Shown piece after piece: positions 10,763 through 22,783 of a DNA stretch of 64,000 nucleotides. The DNA is from Gnetum montanum. Lineage: Eukaryota; Streptophyta; Gnetopsida; Gnetales; Gnetaceae. Below the pieces are notes generated by a model. That model was given only the letters and a program-made list of their open reading frames with translations, had not been told where the DNA came from and searched no databases. Positions within the stretch are counted from its first letter, which is position 1. Each line of letters starts with the position of its first letter. The position numbers and the translations under genes were made by a program. The stretch is taken from assembly GCA_015680685.1 (NCBI GenBank), contig MNCI01018361.1, positions 688,917 through 752,916 on the forward strand, written 5' to 3'.

Positions 10763-11137
10763 ACCTATATTACAATTATTTCAAGGTTCCAAAAATCCTC
10801 AACCCCATCCCCTCTCCTCCTCCTACCTCATGCTCCCTTTGATTGAATTAAAGCATAATATTTACAATAAATAGCACATTAAGTATTGTAACATCCATAG
10901 ACTACATAGGGTTTCTTTGCAACGTGTAAATATTGCTCTCTCCATTTATTGTTTATTACTTAAATCTTCATTTCATTTTGTAAATACTTCATAGGCTAGT
11001 ATTTGCTAGGCCATATCAGTATGATCCCTTAATGTAAATTATTAAGCTCTTACCATGAATTTTCTGCTATAGTTTAACTAAAAACAATTCCAAATAAGCT
11101 ACTACAGATTAATAAGCATGAATCATGAGTTAGATCT
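10763..11137. other. Left flank of element 4
   Basis: No gene is seen. The last 100 bases resemble 20276-20340 on the other side of element 4: both contain GCTCTTAC, then ATGA-TTTTCT-CTATA, then TTAAGCATGAA-like blocks. This indicates that the target region already contained a duplication. The final five bases, GATCT, are the probable left target-site duplication. Confidence 0.4.
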
Positions 11138-11938
11138 TGATGAGCGGTGAGGTACCCCTATGCTCAACCATACAAATAGGAGGGTGTACGCATGATCTAG
11201 CCAAACTCTACAGATGAACTAGTTGTGGCACCTAGATAGTTATATGTTGATCGTAGTTCCACCTAGACTAGTAGTAGCTTTAGCACATATGGTTTAGTCC
11301 AAAGTCAGGCATATGATGTTGTCCTAATTCTACATTACTCCTAATTATAGAAAAGATAAATTGATTAAACTAATAATGGAAGTAAAACCTAAATTAGCCT
11401 ATGGCGATGGTATCCATCCTTAACTGTCCATACACATCTTGGACTTCGTGGGATTACCACTGGGCATGCCAAGTATTCGCACTTAAACACTCATGATTAA
11501 GGTGTACACATTCTGCTTAATGACAAGAAAAGTAAATAACAATAAATAGAACTATTAACTAAAAAATGAATTAAATAATTAAAATAACAAAAATTAATCT
11601 AAGTAAATGCTACAATGATGAAAGTAATCTCGATCTTTATTACTAGTCATGCACATGTCCAAGTATGTCACACTCTAACAAAGGTGTCGTGCAATCACAA
11701 ACGTCACACTGTGGGCATGCACTAGGAATAATTGGCTTGAAAGAAAGAAACTAAAAACTGAAAACTAAACTACTAAAAGAACTAGAAAGAAAAGAACTTC
11801 CCTAAAAACTATCAACTATGCACCTAAGTGCTGTATTTATAGGCTAGCATATGAATCATGATATTGCATATATTATATCATATCCTGGCCACAATATTGC
11901 ATACCTAATATCAGGGCCTAGCAAACTATGATTCATCA
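11138..11938 (-). repeat. 3' LTR of element 4
   Basis: It aligns with 19407-20203 along its length. The ends on the plus strand are TGATGAGC and TTCATCA. A minus-strand TATAAATA lies at 11834-11841. Upstream of the TATA box (higher coordinates) are ATATTGCATA/GATATC-type motifs that also recur near the internal promoter at 15440-15500. Confidence 0.85.
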
Positions 11939-11953
11939 TACCCCCATGACTAA
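11939..11953 (-). other. Polypurine tract of element 4
   Basis: On the minus strand TTAGTCATGGGGG plus two bases leads directly into the LTR start TGATGA. An identical 13-base copy occurs inside the element at 15239-15251. Confidence 0.65.
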
Positions 11954-12149
11954 ATAAAAATTCATCCTTGAGTTAATCCAATGAGAAATGAGCCCCTTAC
12001 AAAACATTATGAAGGTATGGGATTATTGACTACTACTAACTAACCATGCCACAGTATGGGAAACACAAAACTTGGACACAAAATACAAAATATTGGAACT
12101 CATGTGGTTCCCAAAGGTGGTGGCTCCCCCATTGGTGTTTTTCCTTTAT

Positions 12150-14871
12150 CTGGTACTGCAGGCTTCTGAGATTGCTAACATGTGAGAGAAGTGCCTACAA
12201 TTTCTCTTCTTCCATCCGAGGATCATGCGTAATCCATGCTAATGTCCCAATGTTTGATGAAGCTGGCACCTCCTACGAACACAGTAGTTGTGGAAACATC
12301 TGGTTCACTTTGACATATCACGTAGCAAACTACCATCGTTCCTTCTCATAGGCTTTGGCTTTATCTCATAATTCATGGTAATCTGTTATCCATCAAGCCA
12401 AATTTTCTGATACATCTCTTTCATTGTGGTAGCTTTCTTTGACCACTTCTAATTTAGTGTTTACAACTTCTAATTTTTGCAGCATTTTCTTATGTTTGTC
12501 AAACTCTGTCTCATACTTAGCGTAAGTGGTAGCTACCTATTTCTCAAACTCATTTCTCAGATTCCCTACTATTAACATGGCTAAGTTGGCATATCATAGA
12601 TTTTCCAACTCCATGTACTCCTTGAAGTCTTGAATCTGCAGGTCTTGGCTTTTCAGTTCCGCTTGGTGGGTGAAGGCATATGTATCCTATATGGCTCACT
12701 AGTCAGTGTGTTAAGCATTGAAATAATTAATGTGAGTCTTAGTCATATAGATCTCCTTTTCAATTATTTCTTTGTACATCCCCACCTAATCATGGAAGTT
12801 CTCTTTCAACTTCTCATGCTTCTTGGCCTCATTCTGCCATGCATTGATCTCTATTGTCATCTTTTAACAAATAGCATAGACCTCCTCCATAGAAAGGGTT
12901 CTATTTTCCCTAGCCAAGTAATTCATATCTTGGTTGACCGATACTAATTGTTCTTGCATCTGTTGAAAACTTTCTTCAAGAACATTCTTCTATTTCTCAA
13001 CTGCCGTCAACTAAAGATTTTCAGCAGCAAGCTATTTATTCTCCTCCTATAGGGCCTTGAGAGCCTTAGCATGTGTGTACATTTGAGCATGTGTCTTGGA
13101 AGCATCCCAATCAGCTTGTTCTTTCTCCCTTGCCACCTTTTTATTCTCTTACAACAAGTTATTTAGTTGCTCATTTCTGAAAACATCCAATTGGTCAACT
13201 GTGATGAATTGGAAATGATCCCTTCATTCAACTTGTAGGGTAACAAGCTTTTCTTGTAGTCTTTGCAACTCCGCTTCTACATCCTCAACCCTAACTTCAG
13301 CCATGACCAATTTTCCTTTAGTTGAAATGAGGTCTAATTATACTACTGTGACATCTTGAGGGATGTCAAATAAGGAAGTCATGACTTGTCCTATTTGTAG
13401 CAAGCGATCCAAAACATCCTCATGTTCTACAGGAGTCATTGATGAACCAGCCAAAACTTGAGCATCACGTGCTCCCATGAAATCTTTCAGTGGCACAATA
13501 GCAACATTAAAAGATTCTTTCATGTGGTCTAAGGCCACCTTTGCTGCACCTACTACATCTTGGTGCTACATGACCAGAACTGTGGCACCTTCAGTAGTTT
13601 CTAATCTGACTTGAAAGGATGCGGCATTCCCAGAGGTCTACTAAGACCACTAGGACCCTCCTCTTGAAATCAAAAAAATGTGTCCACTCGTGGGGTTAGC
13701 TAAAATAGTGAGCTACACAACATCATCAATGACCCTAAATAAATTCTTGGCATCATGACTCCCCCAGCTGACCATCTCAGCAATGGTTCTAAGGTGACCG
13801 ATGGATGATCAATAGTCCTATTGTGGTGGTGGTGATTGTTGGACTTGCTAGCTTGTGGGTTATGTGCTAGACCTTGCTTCATGTTGTTGGCTAGGCCCTA
13901 TTGTTTGAGGCACAGTGGGCCCAACCATTCGCTCTGCTTCTTGCTCTAATTTTTCACCAACATCTTTCCTTAGCACCAACAGTTTGAGTAGTTCAACATG
14001 CAAAGCATTTTGGGCTTTTCTAAGAACATCATTCATATAACCCAAAATTTCAACACATCTTCACAGCTTCCTGATGAGATAAGGAAAAGGTAAGGCAAGC
14101 TTCCCTGTCTTTCTTTCCTCAAATCACCTTAGGATTTTCGTCAAATATAAATGGGGTAAATTTGCATTAAATATTCCCATCAAAATTGCACTACCCTGCG
14201 CCACATAAGTAGATAGTCTATTTAAGCCTTTGGTGGGGAAAATGTGATAAGTTGAAGTAAATCCTTTCTTCTAAGGTTAATTCTCCATAAGCTTTATTTT
14301 CTTTGTCGTAAGCCCATTTCAACCATAAATTTCTTACATCTACATTTGAGTGAGTGGATAGATGAGCAACCTTTGGTCCTTCATTTGAAAGATTCAAGAC
14401 CTATGTAATGGCCCTTATAGAGAAATCAACAACAACACCACCTACATTGGCAATGGTGCCTTCTTCCTTTCCATGCCAAAATTGGTATGTCTCACCCAAC
14501 TACCAGTCACCACTTTTCGAGAGAATGGACCACAATGAAAATGCCTTAAGTTGAGCCTTCCCTAGTTCGAGCACAAACTCGGTGGAAGGCCCAAAATTAA
14601 GCTCCACGATCATGGCTGAGAAGGTGGACTTTTCTTGAATGGCTTGGAGACATTTTGGGGATAATGTAAGACATTGCCCTAGTTTTGGGACTCTAACTTC
14701 TCGACCTTCCACGTGGCCAAATTACACTATCACAGGGGTTTCTTGATGAATGTTAAATGAGTGTACTTCCTGCTCTACATGTTCTATGTGAGGTGCCTAG
14801 CCTCTACCTCCTCTCAAGCATTTAGTTGTTCCTTACAAAGTTCCTACTTGATCTCCTCTTTTTGGGGCCAT
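12150..14871 (-). pseudogene. Long extra ORF (aORF) of element 4, unknown function
   Basis: The ATG at 14871 follows directly on a splice-acceptor-like TGTGATTACAG, and the start matches that of the homologous ORF at 59846. The N-terminal third is globular, with a W-I-S-SG pattern then LGETY and, later, a YF-block after ELTLEE. The middle has an EDVLDRL motif. The C-terminal half (about 13350-12700) is rich in E, K, Q and L with heptad-like spacing, so a coiled coil is likely. The end matches the HIG...WxxHDPR...EEK block of the other copies. Stops are frequent and one or more frames shift. No signal peptide or clear membrane span is visible, so this is not a typical env-like glycoprotein. 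About 900 codons; family not recognised. Confidence 0.6.
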
Positions 14872-15445
14872 CTGTAATCACACAAAAATCAACTATCACT
14901 AAGGTTATTTAGAGAAATTTTTATCAACTCATACCTTACTCATTACCTTAGTTAATAATCCATAATTACGTAGTGTGATTTTAGAGTTAGAAATATTTTC
15001 AAGAAGTGGCTCCAAAAGGTGTTATTGTTGACCTTACATCATTGGGTTTTGTCAATTTCTTTACATGTCGCACTTACAATCATTTGGGTGGCATGGGTGA
15101 TTGATGAAAATTAACTTGGCATTTAAACATAAAATTTATCTTTAGTAAATATTGCATTTCTTACCCCCTATGATATCCTTTGGATAATAGCAAATTTCAA
15201 AAAAAAAAAAAAGTATGCACACTTCCTACTGTAGCACACCCCCATGACTAAGTGGAACACTCAAGGTTCAAATAGGATCAGATAGAATTGAAATCAGAAT
15301 GTTAGAGAGCTACATTTTACGCTTGGAAGATGGAGAGGTAAAGCTCTAAGTTGCAAAGGAACATTTCAACTCCCCTAGTGGAAAATGAAGGAAATGAATT
15401 TTGAAGTAGGTGGGGTCGTAACTATATATAGGTAGGCAAGACTCG
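14872..15445 (-). promoter_or_regulatory. Internal promoter and leader of the element 4 aORF
   Basis: A minus-strand TATATATA box lies at 15423-15432, about 560 bp before the aORF ATG. Just upstream (15446-15500) are GATATCACGTACC and CGATATCACG motifs that resemble the U3 of this element's own LTRs (ACGATATTG and GATATCGGG types). Downstream is a second polypurine-like TTAGTCATGGGGG (15239-15251). Directly before the ATG is a T-rich stretch ending TGTGATTACAG, a good plant splice acceptor. I infer a separately transcribed, spliced aORF mRNA. A poly-A/T run lies at 15199-15212. Confidence 0.5.
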
Positions 15446-17050
15446 ATATCACGTACCTGATATTGGGTTAGATGCGATATCACGTCCCCATCAACATGCA
15501 CTAAATGTAAGGACTAACTGGAAATAATCAATTTTTTATATTTAATGGATGATTTAAGATCAAATTGAAAGGTTTGTGGTATTTGAAAAATTAATTTTGA
15601 GGCACCAGAAGTGTGTCATGATGGAGTCATATATTAAAATTTGTGAAAAGGGGCTAGGATGAAAGGTGTATAGTAATTGTTGAGGAATGATTAATTAAAA
15701 TGATAAGGGAAAAGATAGTTCACTTACGTGAGTAGTTAGAGGATGTAAAATAATACAGTCGTGTGCAACAAGGACAAGTTACAAAAGTTACACAAGTGGG
15801 TCCTCCCTAAAGCAGGCTCTAACCTATGATGCCCTTGTGGAATCACACCTCTAATGTCTATGGGCACTAGAGAAGTTGAATGCAACATGTACCTGTGAAC
15901 AAAACACACATGTTAGAACCATCGAGTTGAGATAATAACTCTACATTACACCAACCACAAGTTATGAACATTTGGACAATGAGATGAGATGGACTACAGA
16001 AGGAATCACAAAAATTAGGGCATGAGGTTTCTAATGATGGTCATGATGAAATTTTGTGTGTAATTAGTGGTTAAATAACCATGTGTCTAGCTTTCCATGT
16101 TTCAGACCAAGCCCATACCACATTGCAATGACACCGCATCACTTCATCCCTTTGACAAACAACCATAAGTCTACTAGAGTTGCAAGGAGTAACATCACTT
16201 GGCATTTTATTCAAGGGAGGAGCATCATGGTGGCACATTTTTATTATTATTATTATTATTATTTGGCTCTATAATGTCACCTACCCTCAGGCATGGGTAC
16301 ATGTCTTTCCAGTGGAATCCACAGAAGCTTATTTAGTGTCATTTTGAGTTGCTCTTACTCCCATTTTTTGTTATATCTACAAGGATATAGTTACAACCTC
16401 AGCAACATGATAGAACATACAGAAGTAGCTAAAAAGAATCTACGAATCCCCTTGATGTCACACCCTTGTCATTCCACCTTGGTCCTTCACTCATCTCTCT
16501 AGACACAATGATTATCAAATTATTTATAGTTGAATGATGAAAAATATTACCATTGTGACTAGAGCACAAACCTTTTATTAAGGAAATAGGTGGATGGATG
16601 TCGTGGTCTCAATGTCTAAATAATCAGTCCCTTATGACTAGGCAACATAGAGAAAAACCTTACCTTAATGGGCAACATGATCAACTTATTCATGGTCGAT
16701 ATTACAACGGAAAATTAAAAACAATAATTAGAAAAAGTAAAAAAAAATAGAGAAATAAAAAACAATCATAAAACAAAAACATAAAATAATACTTAAGAAT
16801 CGCGGAAATTAGAATGGGGGTAACCCCCACAACTAAACATTTGGTCATGGATAGGATTAATAAGTGGATAAATAGGATCCATGCATGTATGAAACGTTAG
16901 AAACCCTTCATGCCCCAGCCATTGGGTATCTATTGGTGGTATTGTGGCTGGGTATAGAAATCGTTGGTCACACACCTGATTATAGAAAGCATAGTGGGGC
17001 AAGTTAGATGGTGTGTGTACATTATGAGGGAAATCTGGCCCACTATGACA
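15446..17050 (-). other. Non-coding interior of element 4
   Basis: No protein domain is recognisable on either strand where pol would be expected. A block at about 16295-16320 (CCCATGCCTGA after GAAAGACATGT on the minus strand) matches 58565-58590 after pol in element 3. This shows that the region corresponds to the post-pol spacer and that pol was lost at a junction near 16.8 kb. An ATT microsatellite lies at 16240-16263. Confidence 0.5.
16240..16263. repeat. TTA microsatellite
   Basis: Eight TTA units in the non-coding interior of element 4. Confidence 0.7.
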
Positions 17051-19281
17051 CCCTTAACTATATGGTAGTATGCATGGATCTGTGTGTCCCTTCACATTGG
17101 TGAATTCATTGGATTGTGTGTATGTTGGAGTGTGAGGTGGAGGCCTGGGTATAGTGACAGGGACTGTTGATGGAGCTAAGGAAGGTGTGGCACTAAGTTG
17201 ACCTTGGGCTAGTTTAGAGGGTGGAGTAGGTTCAAAAATGTGATTCTCCTTGCTATGGCCATGCCTAAAGAAGGGACGCTTCCAATGTTGTGTAGGGAAC
17301 CTACTTTCGTTAATAGAAGTAGCACAAGTTACATCCATTGGTTGGCATGGTGGTGCGGAACCGTCCGATACATCTAATGGTAGTGTAGAAGGAGATGAAG
17401 CATGAGAATACCGAGAGTGATAATAAGTGTGAGAAGTATGAGGTGGTGATCCATCAGGAGAAGACACGGGTCAATGGTACTCAGGAGACTGATAACGATG
17501 ATTAGAGGTAGAGGATTTAGAACTGGTGGGAGAAACAGGATGTTGAACATAGAGGCATTTGGTTTTGGTGGACAGGGAGGATGTGGCTGGCTAGATGGTG
17601 GCCTCCCCCACACCTGTGAGTTTTGCCACTGTAGTGGAGCAAAGTCTTGAGGCTGGTAATAGCTCCCCTCAAGATAGTACAATGGGTTATGGGGTTGCTC
17701 ATAATTACCATGTGAAATAGGGATGCACCCAAACCAATACCTTTATACGAATTTTGGGTGCAGCATCCCTACCCAATGCCCATAGAGATGTGACAATATT
17801 GGGCAATGGCCCTTTGGATGGTCATATAAATAGACATCATATCCATCCTTGTTATCTGTAGTTAAGCCTTGGGCCTCATTACCCTTAGCCATTCTCCCCG
17901 ATTATCGAATAGTATTCTTAATTGATTTTGATTTCTGTGCCCTCTATTTATTTTGATTACAAAGTTTATTTTGGATGACCCTCTCCCCAGTAGTGTCTTC
18001 TAAATTCATCACTTTGTTATTTGTTGCCTCAATTTCATCTATTGATTTATGTATTGAAAAAGGTTGCGGCTATATCACCTTTTCAAAATTGGTTGCTTCC
18101 TCTTCCTTGTAGTTCTAGACCTTCGTTATTTCTAGAGTTTGGTCCTATTCAAATGCTATGGCATTCTCCCATTTAGATAATTCTCTCTCTTATTTTGCCA
18201 GATGCTCTATTAGTCCTTTGACCTAGTGGGCTTGGAGCTTATATGGTTGTCCTCGAGCATACTTTCCAAGGTTCACCCTTGTTACATTGCTAAGCCCATC
18301 TATAATGTGGAGTATTTGCTCTTTCTCAGAGAACCTATGACTAAGACATTTATTTAGTAAGGCATAGTATCTATCTAAGGCCATGTCCAAGGGTTCCTGT
18401 TGTTCTTATTTCCATCTTTGGATTTGTCTCCTCAAGGCAAACACTTGCACATAGGTCTAGTATCTTTTATTAAAAATTTCTAACATGGTTGACCATCATC
18501 TTATTGAATTTGGTTCCAATGATCTATACCACACTTCAACTTTATCGTTTAGTGTCCTAGGAAAGAGCTTAAGCTTTTTCCATTTACTGTCCACATTGTT
18601 GAACATACAAGCATCATGAAAGGCTTGTAAATGATGTTGCAAATCTAAATCATAGCCTCCTACAAATTTTGGAATATTATTTAGGTTGAGATTAGGTAGT
18701 CAACTCTTATTGTAATGTCCGTGAGATATCTTAGCAGCCTCTATGATGTGCATTAGGCTTTTAGGTACTAACAAGGGTTTATCATTGTTAGAAAAGTTGT
18801 GATTAAAATCTCTATTTGATCAATGGTGATGATGGGGCTTGTGTTCATGTTGATGACCTTGAGTGTGTCTGTGGATTCAATTTTTACTTTTATTTCAACC
18901 CTTTTGTGGACCTCTATCTCTATACCTATGTTCATTTTCATCAAAACTAGATGTTGAAGTTGAGGGGGAAGATGAAAAGGAGGAACTAGTAGGATAGCCA
19001 TGGCTTCTATAATGTTTCTCAAGGTCCCTTGGTTTATCGTTTCTAAGTACCAAGAAGGTATTAGGCCTTGAGGCCTTCCCTATTTTAGGACTGATGTCAT
19101 CTTCTTCAAGATTATTTGCCTTAGGTAAATGTAGTCTTTGAGTGTCATTAGGGTGGCCATGGTCATGAAAGACCCCTTCATAAGGTGGATCACTCCAATA
19201 TTATTCATTCTATATTTCATTAATTCTCCAATGAATAGGTGCGCTATACAGTTCATAATCATTTCCACGTGAGTGAGACAT
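17051..19281 (-). pseudogene. gag relic of element 4
   Basis: The minus-strand frame opens at 19281, about 100 bp after the primer site. The core at about 18700-18250 reads like a Ty3/gypsy capsid: an IPKFVGGYD start, a LQAFHDAC block, then LFPRTLNDKVEVWYRSL and, later, LDRYYALLNKC and LHIIDGL. Capsid proteins assemble the cytoplasmic particle that packages element RNA. The C-terminal part (about 17700-17050) is rich in P, S, T and H and has no visible zinc knuckle. Stop codons interrupt every 30-60 codons. No protease follows. Confidence 0.65.
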
Positions 19282-19387
19282 TGTTGTTGATTTGTGGTGT
19301 GTGTTTGAATACTTCTTAAAAGATATATCGTTAATACCCTTTTACAGCAATCTTATGTAAGATAGCTAATCTAGATAGCTAGCATCA

Positions 19388-19405
19388 TCCCTAGCAATGG
19401 CGCTA
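19388..19405 (-). other. Primer-binding site of element 4
   Basis: Immediately inside the 5' LTR the minus strand reads TAGCGCCATTGCTAGGGA. This differs by a few transitions from the TGGCGCC-GTTGCC-GGGGA type site of plant Athila-like elements, thought to pair with tRNA-Asp. The tRNA assignment is from memory and should be treated as provisional. Confidence 0.55.
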
Positions 19406-19406
19406 A

Positions 19407-20203
19407 TGATGAGCGGCGATGCACCCCTATGCTCAACCATACGAATACAAGCATGTATGCATGACCCAATCGAACTCCATGTATGGACAAGTTGTGGCAC
19501 CTAGACAATTATATGTTGATCGTAGTTTGCTATCTTCCCACCTGGACTAGTAGTAGCTTTGTCATGTATGGTTTAGTCCAGAGTGAGGCATACGATGTTC
19601 TCCTAATTCTACATTACTCCTGATAATAGAAAAGGTAAATTCATTAAACTAATAATGGAAGAAAAACCTAAATTAGCCTATGGCAATGGTATCCATCCTT
19701 AACCGTTCATACACGTCTTGGACTTCGTGGAATTGCTACTAGGCATGCCAAGTATTTGCACTTAAATGCTCATGATTAAGGTGTACACATTCTGCTTAAT
19801 GACAGGAAAAGTAAATAACAATAACTCAAACTATTAACTAAATAAGGCATTAAATAATTAAAACAACAAAAAATAATCTAAGTGAATGATGCAATGATGA
19901 AAGTAATCTCGATATTTATTACCGATCATGCATGTGTCTAAGTATGTCACACTGGAACAAAGGCATCATGCAACTACAAATGTCACACTATGGGCACGCA
20001 CTGGGAATAACTAGATTAAAAGAAAGAAACTAAAAACTAAAAAATAAACTACCAAAAGAACTAGAAAGAAAAGAACTTCCCTAAAAACTATCAACTGTGC
20101 ACCTGAGTGTTGTATTTATAGGCTAACACAAGAATCATGATATTGTATCCAGGCCACAATATCGTGTACCCGATATCAAGGCCTAGCAAACCGTGATTCA
20201 TCA
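19407..20203 (-). repeat. 5' LTR of element 4
   Basis: Partner of the LTR at 11138-11938, with the same ends and a minus-strand TATAAATA at 20113-20120. Repeated GATATC/GTACCC/ATATTG motifs lie between the TATA box and the LTR start. Substitutions between the two LTRs are frequent, so the insertion is old. Confidence 0.85.
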
Positions 20204-20520
20204 TATCTTGACTTTGCTTTGCATGAATTTTGTTGTTCCATGAAATTATCATAAAGAAATTTGATAAATTCACACAGGCTCTTACTATGAGTTTTCTACT
20301 ATAATTTTGTTGAAAAAGTTTCCACATATGCTATAACAAAATATTAAGCATGAAGACCCAGACCAATCAAAAATCCCCATGATAATACAACTATTGTACT
20401 TGTTGATTTGGGGTTTCATCCCTCTCATTATATAAATGACCATACTTTCCCTCCAAAAACTATTAAGCATGAATCCTAATTTGGATCTTAGCTTTAGTCT
20501 TCCCCACCAATGGCATTGGC
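20204..20520. repeat. Right flank of element 4 with a 106-bp insertion-like segment
   Basis: The 13-base word TATTAAGCATGAA occurs at 20342-20354 and again at 20461-20473, flanking a 106-bp segment with no recognised content. Long exact direct repeats of this kind are typical of target-site duplications left by LINE or SINE insertion. The surrounding sequence repeats part of the left flank of element 4 (10990-11137). Confidence 0.45.
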
Positions 20521-20879
20521 CCTGACATTGCTACTTTTGGATATCAGAGATGGAACTATAAGTGCTTTAGCTATCCTTGGCAAAAGTTGTTCCTGAAATG
20601 TTATGGATATAATATTATTGAGCTTCATCGATAGGCTCTCCTTGGAGAATTATGAAAGAATGATTATTTAGTGTTACTAATTAATGACTAGTAGTTAGCC
20701 TCTTAGCCAAAAGAAAAATGTTTTGAATTCCAATACTCCCCTTCCATTTTCTATCACTATTTGTTTACTTGAATGTATACTTTTATTGTGTTCCTAGCCC
20801 TTTAATTTGAAAGTTTCTTATAAGATTATTACAAAGAATGCTTTTATTTATAACAAATTTAATAAGGCCTAGAAAATAC

Positions 20880-21430
20880 AATTATCATTATACTTTTGGA
20901 TGAGGAAAATGAAAGATATTTACAAAGCTCCTACATTTCTTAAAATTCATATTTTTATGGTGTCTTATTCATCAAGGTCTTCCTATCAATATTTATCTTA
21001 AACATATGAGAAATTTTTTTGTTTAATATTTTCTTTGTATAAATGAAGACTTATTTTCTCATGTTTTTTATAGTGTCTTGTTGCTCAACATGCTTGAAAA
21101 TAGACATCTAGGATTTGTAACAACTTTCAACCAAGCATTAATAAAGTCATTCTTGATAATCAACATATTTTATCTACTTTATTTATTTACATTTTAAATT
21201 ATCTTAGATCACTTGTTCTCTATTCTATTTTAAAGCTTCAATATGCATTTATTTTCCAACAACAAGAGCATAACTATGACCTCTCTTTAGGTGTTAAATA
21301 CCAAATTCTAAAGGATGTCTCTTTTTAGTTACAACTTGAAGCAAAAAAAACTCTCAATGAAAGCTAAATGATTAATTTTTTTTCTACATTAGTACTATTA
21401 TTATTATTATTAGAGGCTCAAGGATAGAAA
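20880..21430 (+). pseudogene. LINE C-terminal zinc-binding region (second LINE fragment)
   Basis: Plus-strand translation near 20930-21080 gives the block of plant L1 ORF2 C-termini known as the reverse-transcriptase zinc-binding region: a FLWCLIHQGLPIN start followed about 20 residues later by an EDLFSHVFY block (family pattern E-x-x-x-H-x-F-x-x-C, cysteine lost here). The fragment is close to but distinct from the minus-strand LINE that follows at 22080. It carries stops and frame changes and has no RT core attached. Confidence 0.55.
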
Positions 21431-22079
21431 GCTTTTAACTTTCGTTGTTATTTGCTCTTTTTTTCTTATTGATATATTATTTTTTTCTTTAGAAATATTT
21501 TTCTCCTTCTCTTTACAAGAAAACCTTTAGTAAGAAGTGAGAACCCATGAGGGTGCTTCTGAATAACGATAATGTTTGATCTTTTTCCTATACCAAAGGG
21601 GAGGTTTTTTTGGATTGGTTGTAAGGATGAAAATCTAAAAAGGCATCTTCGATGATTTTTTTTAGGGGGGTATGATCTTCATCCCTTTCCATTATCCTCC
21701 CCTCCTTTCCCTCCCTAGCACTCCCCTCCACACACCCACACACCCCCCACACAACCCACCCACCACCCCCCACTTTGTTTCATTTTTATTGTACCCTTAT
21801 ATTGGTATGTGTCTAACATATCTCTTGCAAGGAATCTAAGACTTGAAAATCATAATTTAGATGCTTCAACTAAGCTATGTCTCATTGACCCTAAAAATAA
21901 TGTTAATAATATGAAAAATTTCAAAATGCATTATTTAGCCAATGATGGGTTGTTTGAGTGGTTAGTTCATTATCTTATTAGACAAAGAGTTGCTAATTCA
22001 AGTTACACTTGAGGCCTATAATTCTTGTAAAGCTTTTATTCACAATATGTCTAGGGGTGTACTTATAGTCATTCATTTG
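21431..22079. other. LINE-associated spacer with C/A-rich tract
   Basis: The block near 21620-21650 repeats a motif of the LINE at 4130-4165. At 21700-21776 there is a low-complexity tract of CCT, then CAC and CCA units on the plus strand. A 67-codon open frame (21809-22012) has no recognisable domain and is probably LINE debris. Confidence 0.35.
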
Positions 22080-22783
22080 TTCTAACACCCTCCAAAAAGC
22101 TTTACTTAGTTTTATGATTTTTTTGGAAACTAAAAACTGAAACCTAGAAATTTAAAATTTTTATTACATCCAAGAAATCATAAAGGATTTGTTAGATGGC
22201 TACAAATCCTTAACATATTTTTGAAGAAAGTTGAAAATATCACTGATGCAATGCCTGAAGTGAATAGAATTTATTTGAATGAAAGTAATTAGTAAACTAT
22301 AAATAATAGTATAATTCAATCAAATATGATCCAAAGATGGATAAAATAAAAAAATATGTTTTTCATCTTCTATAATCTATTTGAAAAGTCTACCAATATG
22401 CTCTTCTCTTAGTTTATTGATTCAACAACCTATCTCAATAAGGAGAAAATGAGAGCTCATTCTTGCTCTAGCAATTTGATTCCTTAAATAAATAGGAATA
22501 GTTGAGAATAGCTACTCTTCAGTACTAGATAACAAACCTCCTCTAATAGAACATAAATAAAAATGTTTATTCCACAATCTGTTCAACCAAAATTTACCCA
22601 ATACTTTTTCTTTTATAGTTTTTTGGAATAGCCTTTTGTTTAAAGGAAGATCCTCTATTAAAATATTCCATGACTGAAGCCATAATTTTTTTTGATGAAG
22701 CCATTCATTTTCTTGTGTAGTATTAATTATCTACGTAGCATAATTAACCTCCTCTATGTGACTTAACTTTTTCTTATTATAAT
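22080..22783 (-). pseudogene. LINE ORF2 C-terminus, distal piece of the interrupted LINE
   Basis: Minus-strand reading shows a block IARARMSSHFLLIEIGC followed by IEDEKHIFL, which matches the C-terminal region of plant LINE ORF2, where R-x-S-S-H and E-D-E-x-H are conserved. It continues the LINE from 33677-33953, from which it is separated by element 1. The 3' end of the LINE lies near 22080; a poly-A tail is not obvious. Confidence 0.65.

Larger units (their letters stand above)
11138..20203 (-). mobile_element. Element 4: Athila-like LTR retroelement lacking pol
   Basis: Two LTRs of about 800 bp bound a 7.5-kb interior. On the minus strand the order is 5' LTR, primer site, gag relic, proline-rich segment, untranslated spacer, internal promoter and leader, long aORF, polypurine tract, 3' LTR. 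No protease, RT, RNase H or integrase is recognisable, so it looks like a non-autonomous derivative that kept gag and the aORF. Its aORF, leader and LTR ends match element 3, placing both in one superfamily. The flanks GATCT and TATCT agree in four of five bases, consistent with an aged target-site duplication. Confidence 0.75.

Noticed and set aside
17054-17467. 137-codon minus-strand frame as an independent proline-rich gene
   Set aside because: It lies downstream of the gag core in the same element and orientation, and is better explained as the gag C-terminal region.
21700-21776. C/A-rich tract as a telomere-like or CRISPR-like repeat
   Set aside because: Units are irregular CCT/CAC/CCA runs with no fixed period or spacers. 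Simple low-complexity sequence explains it.
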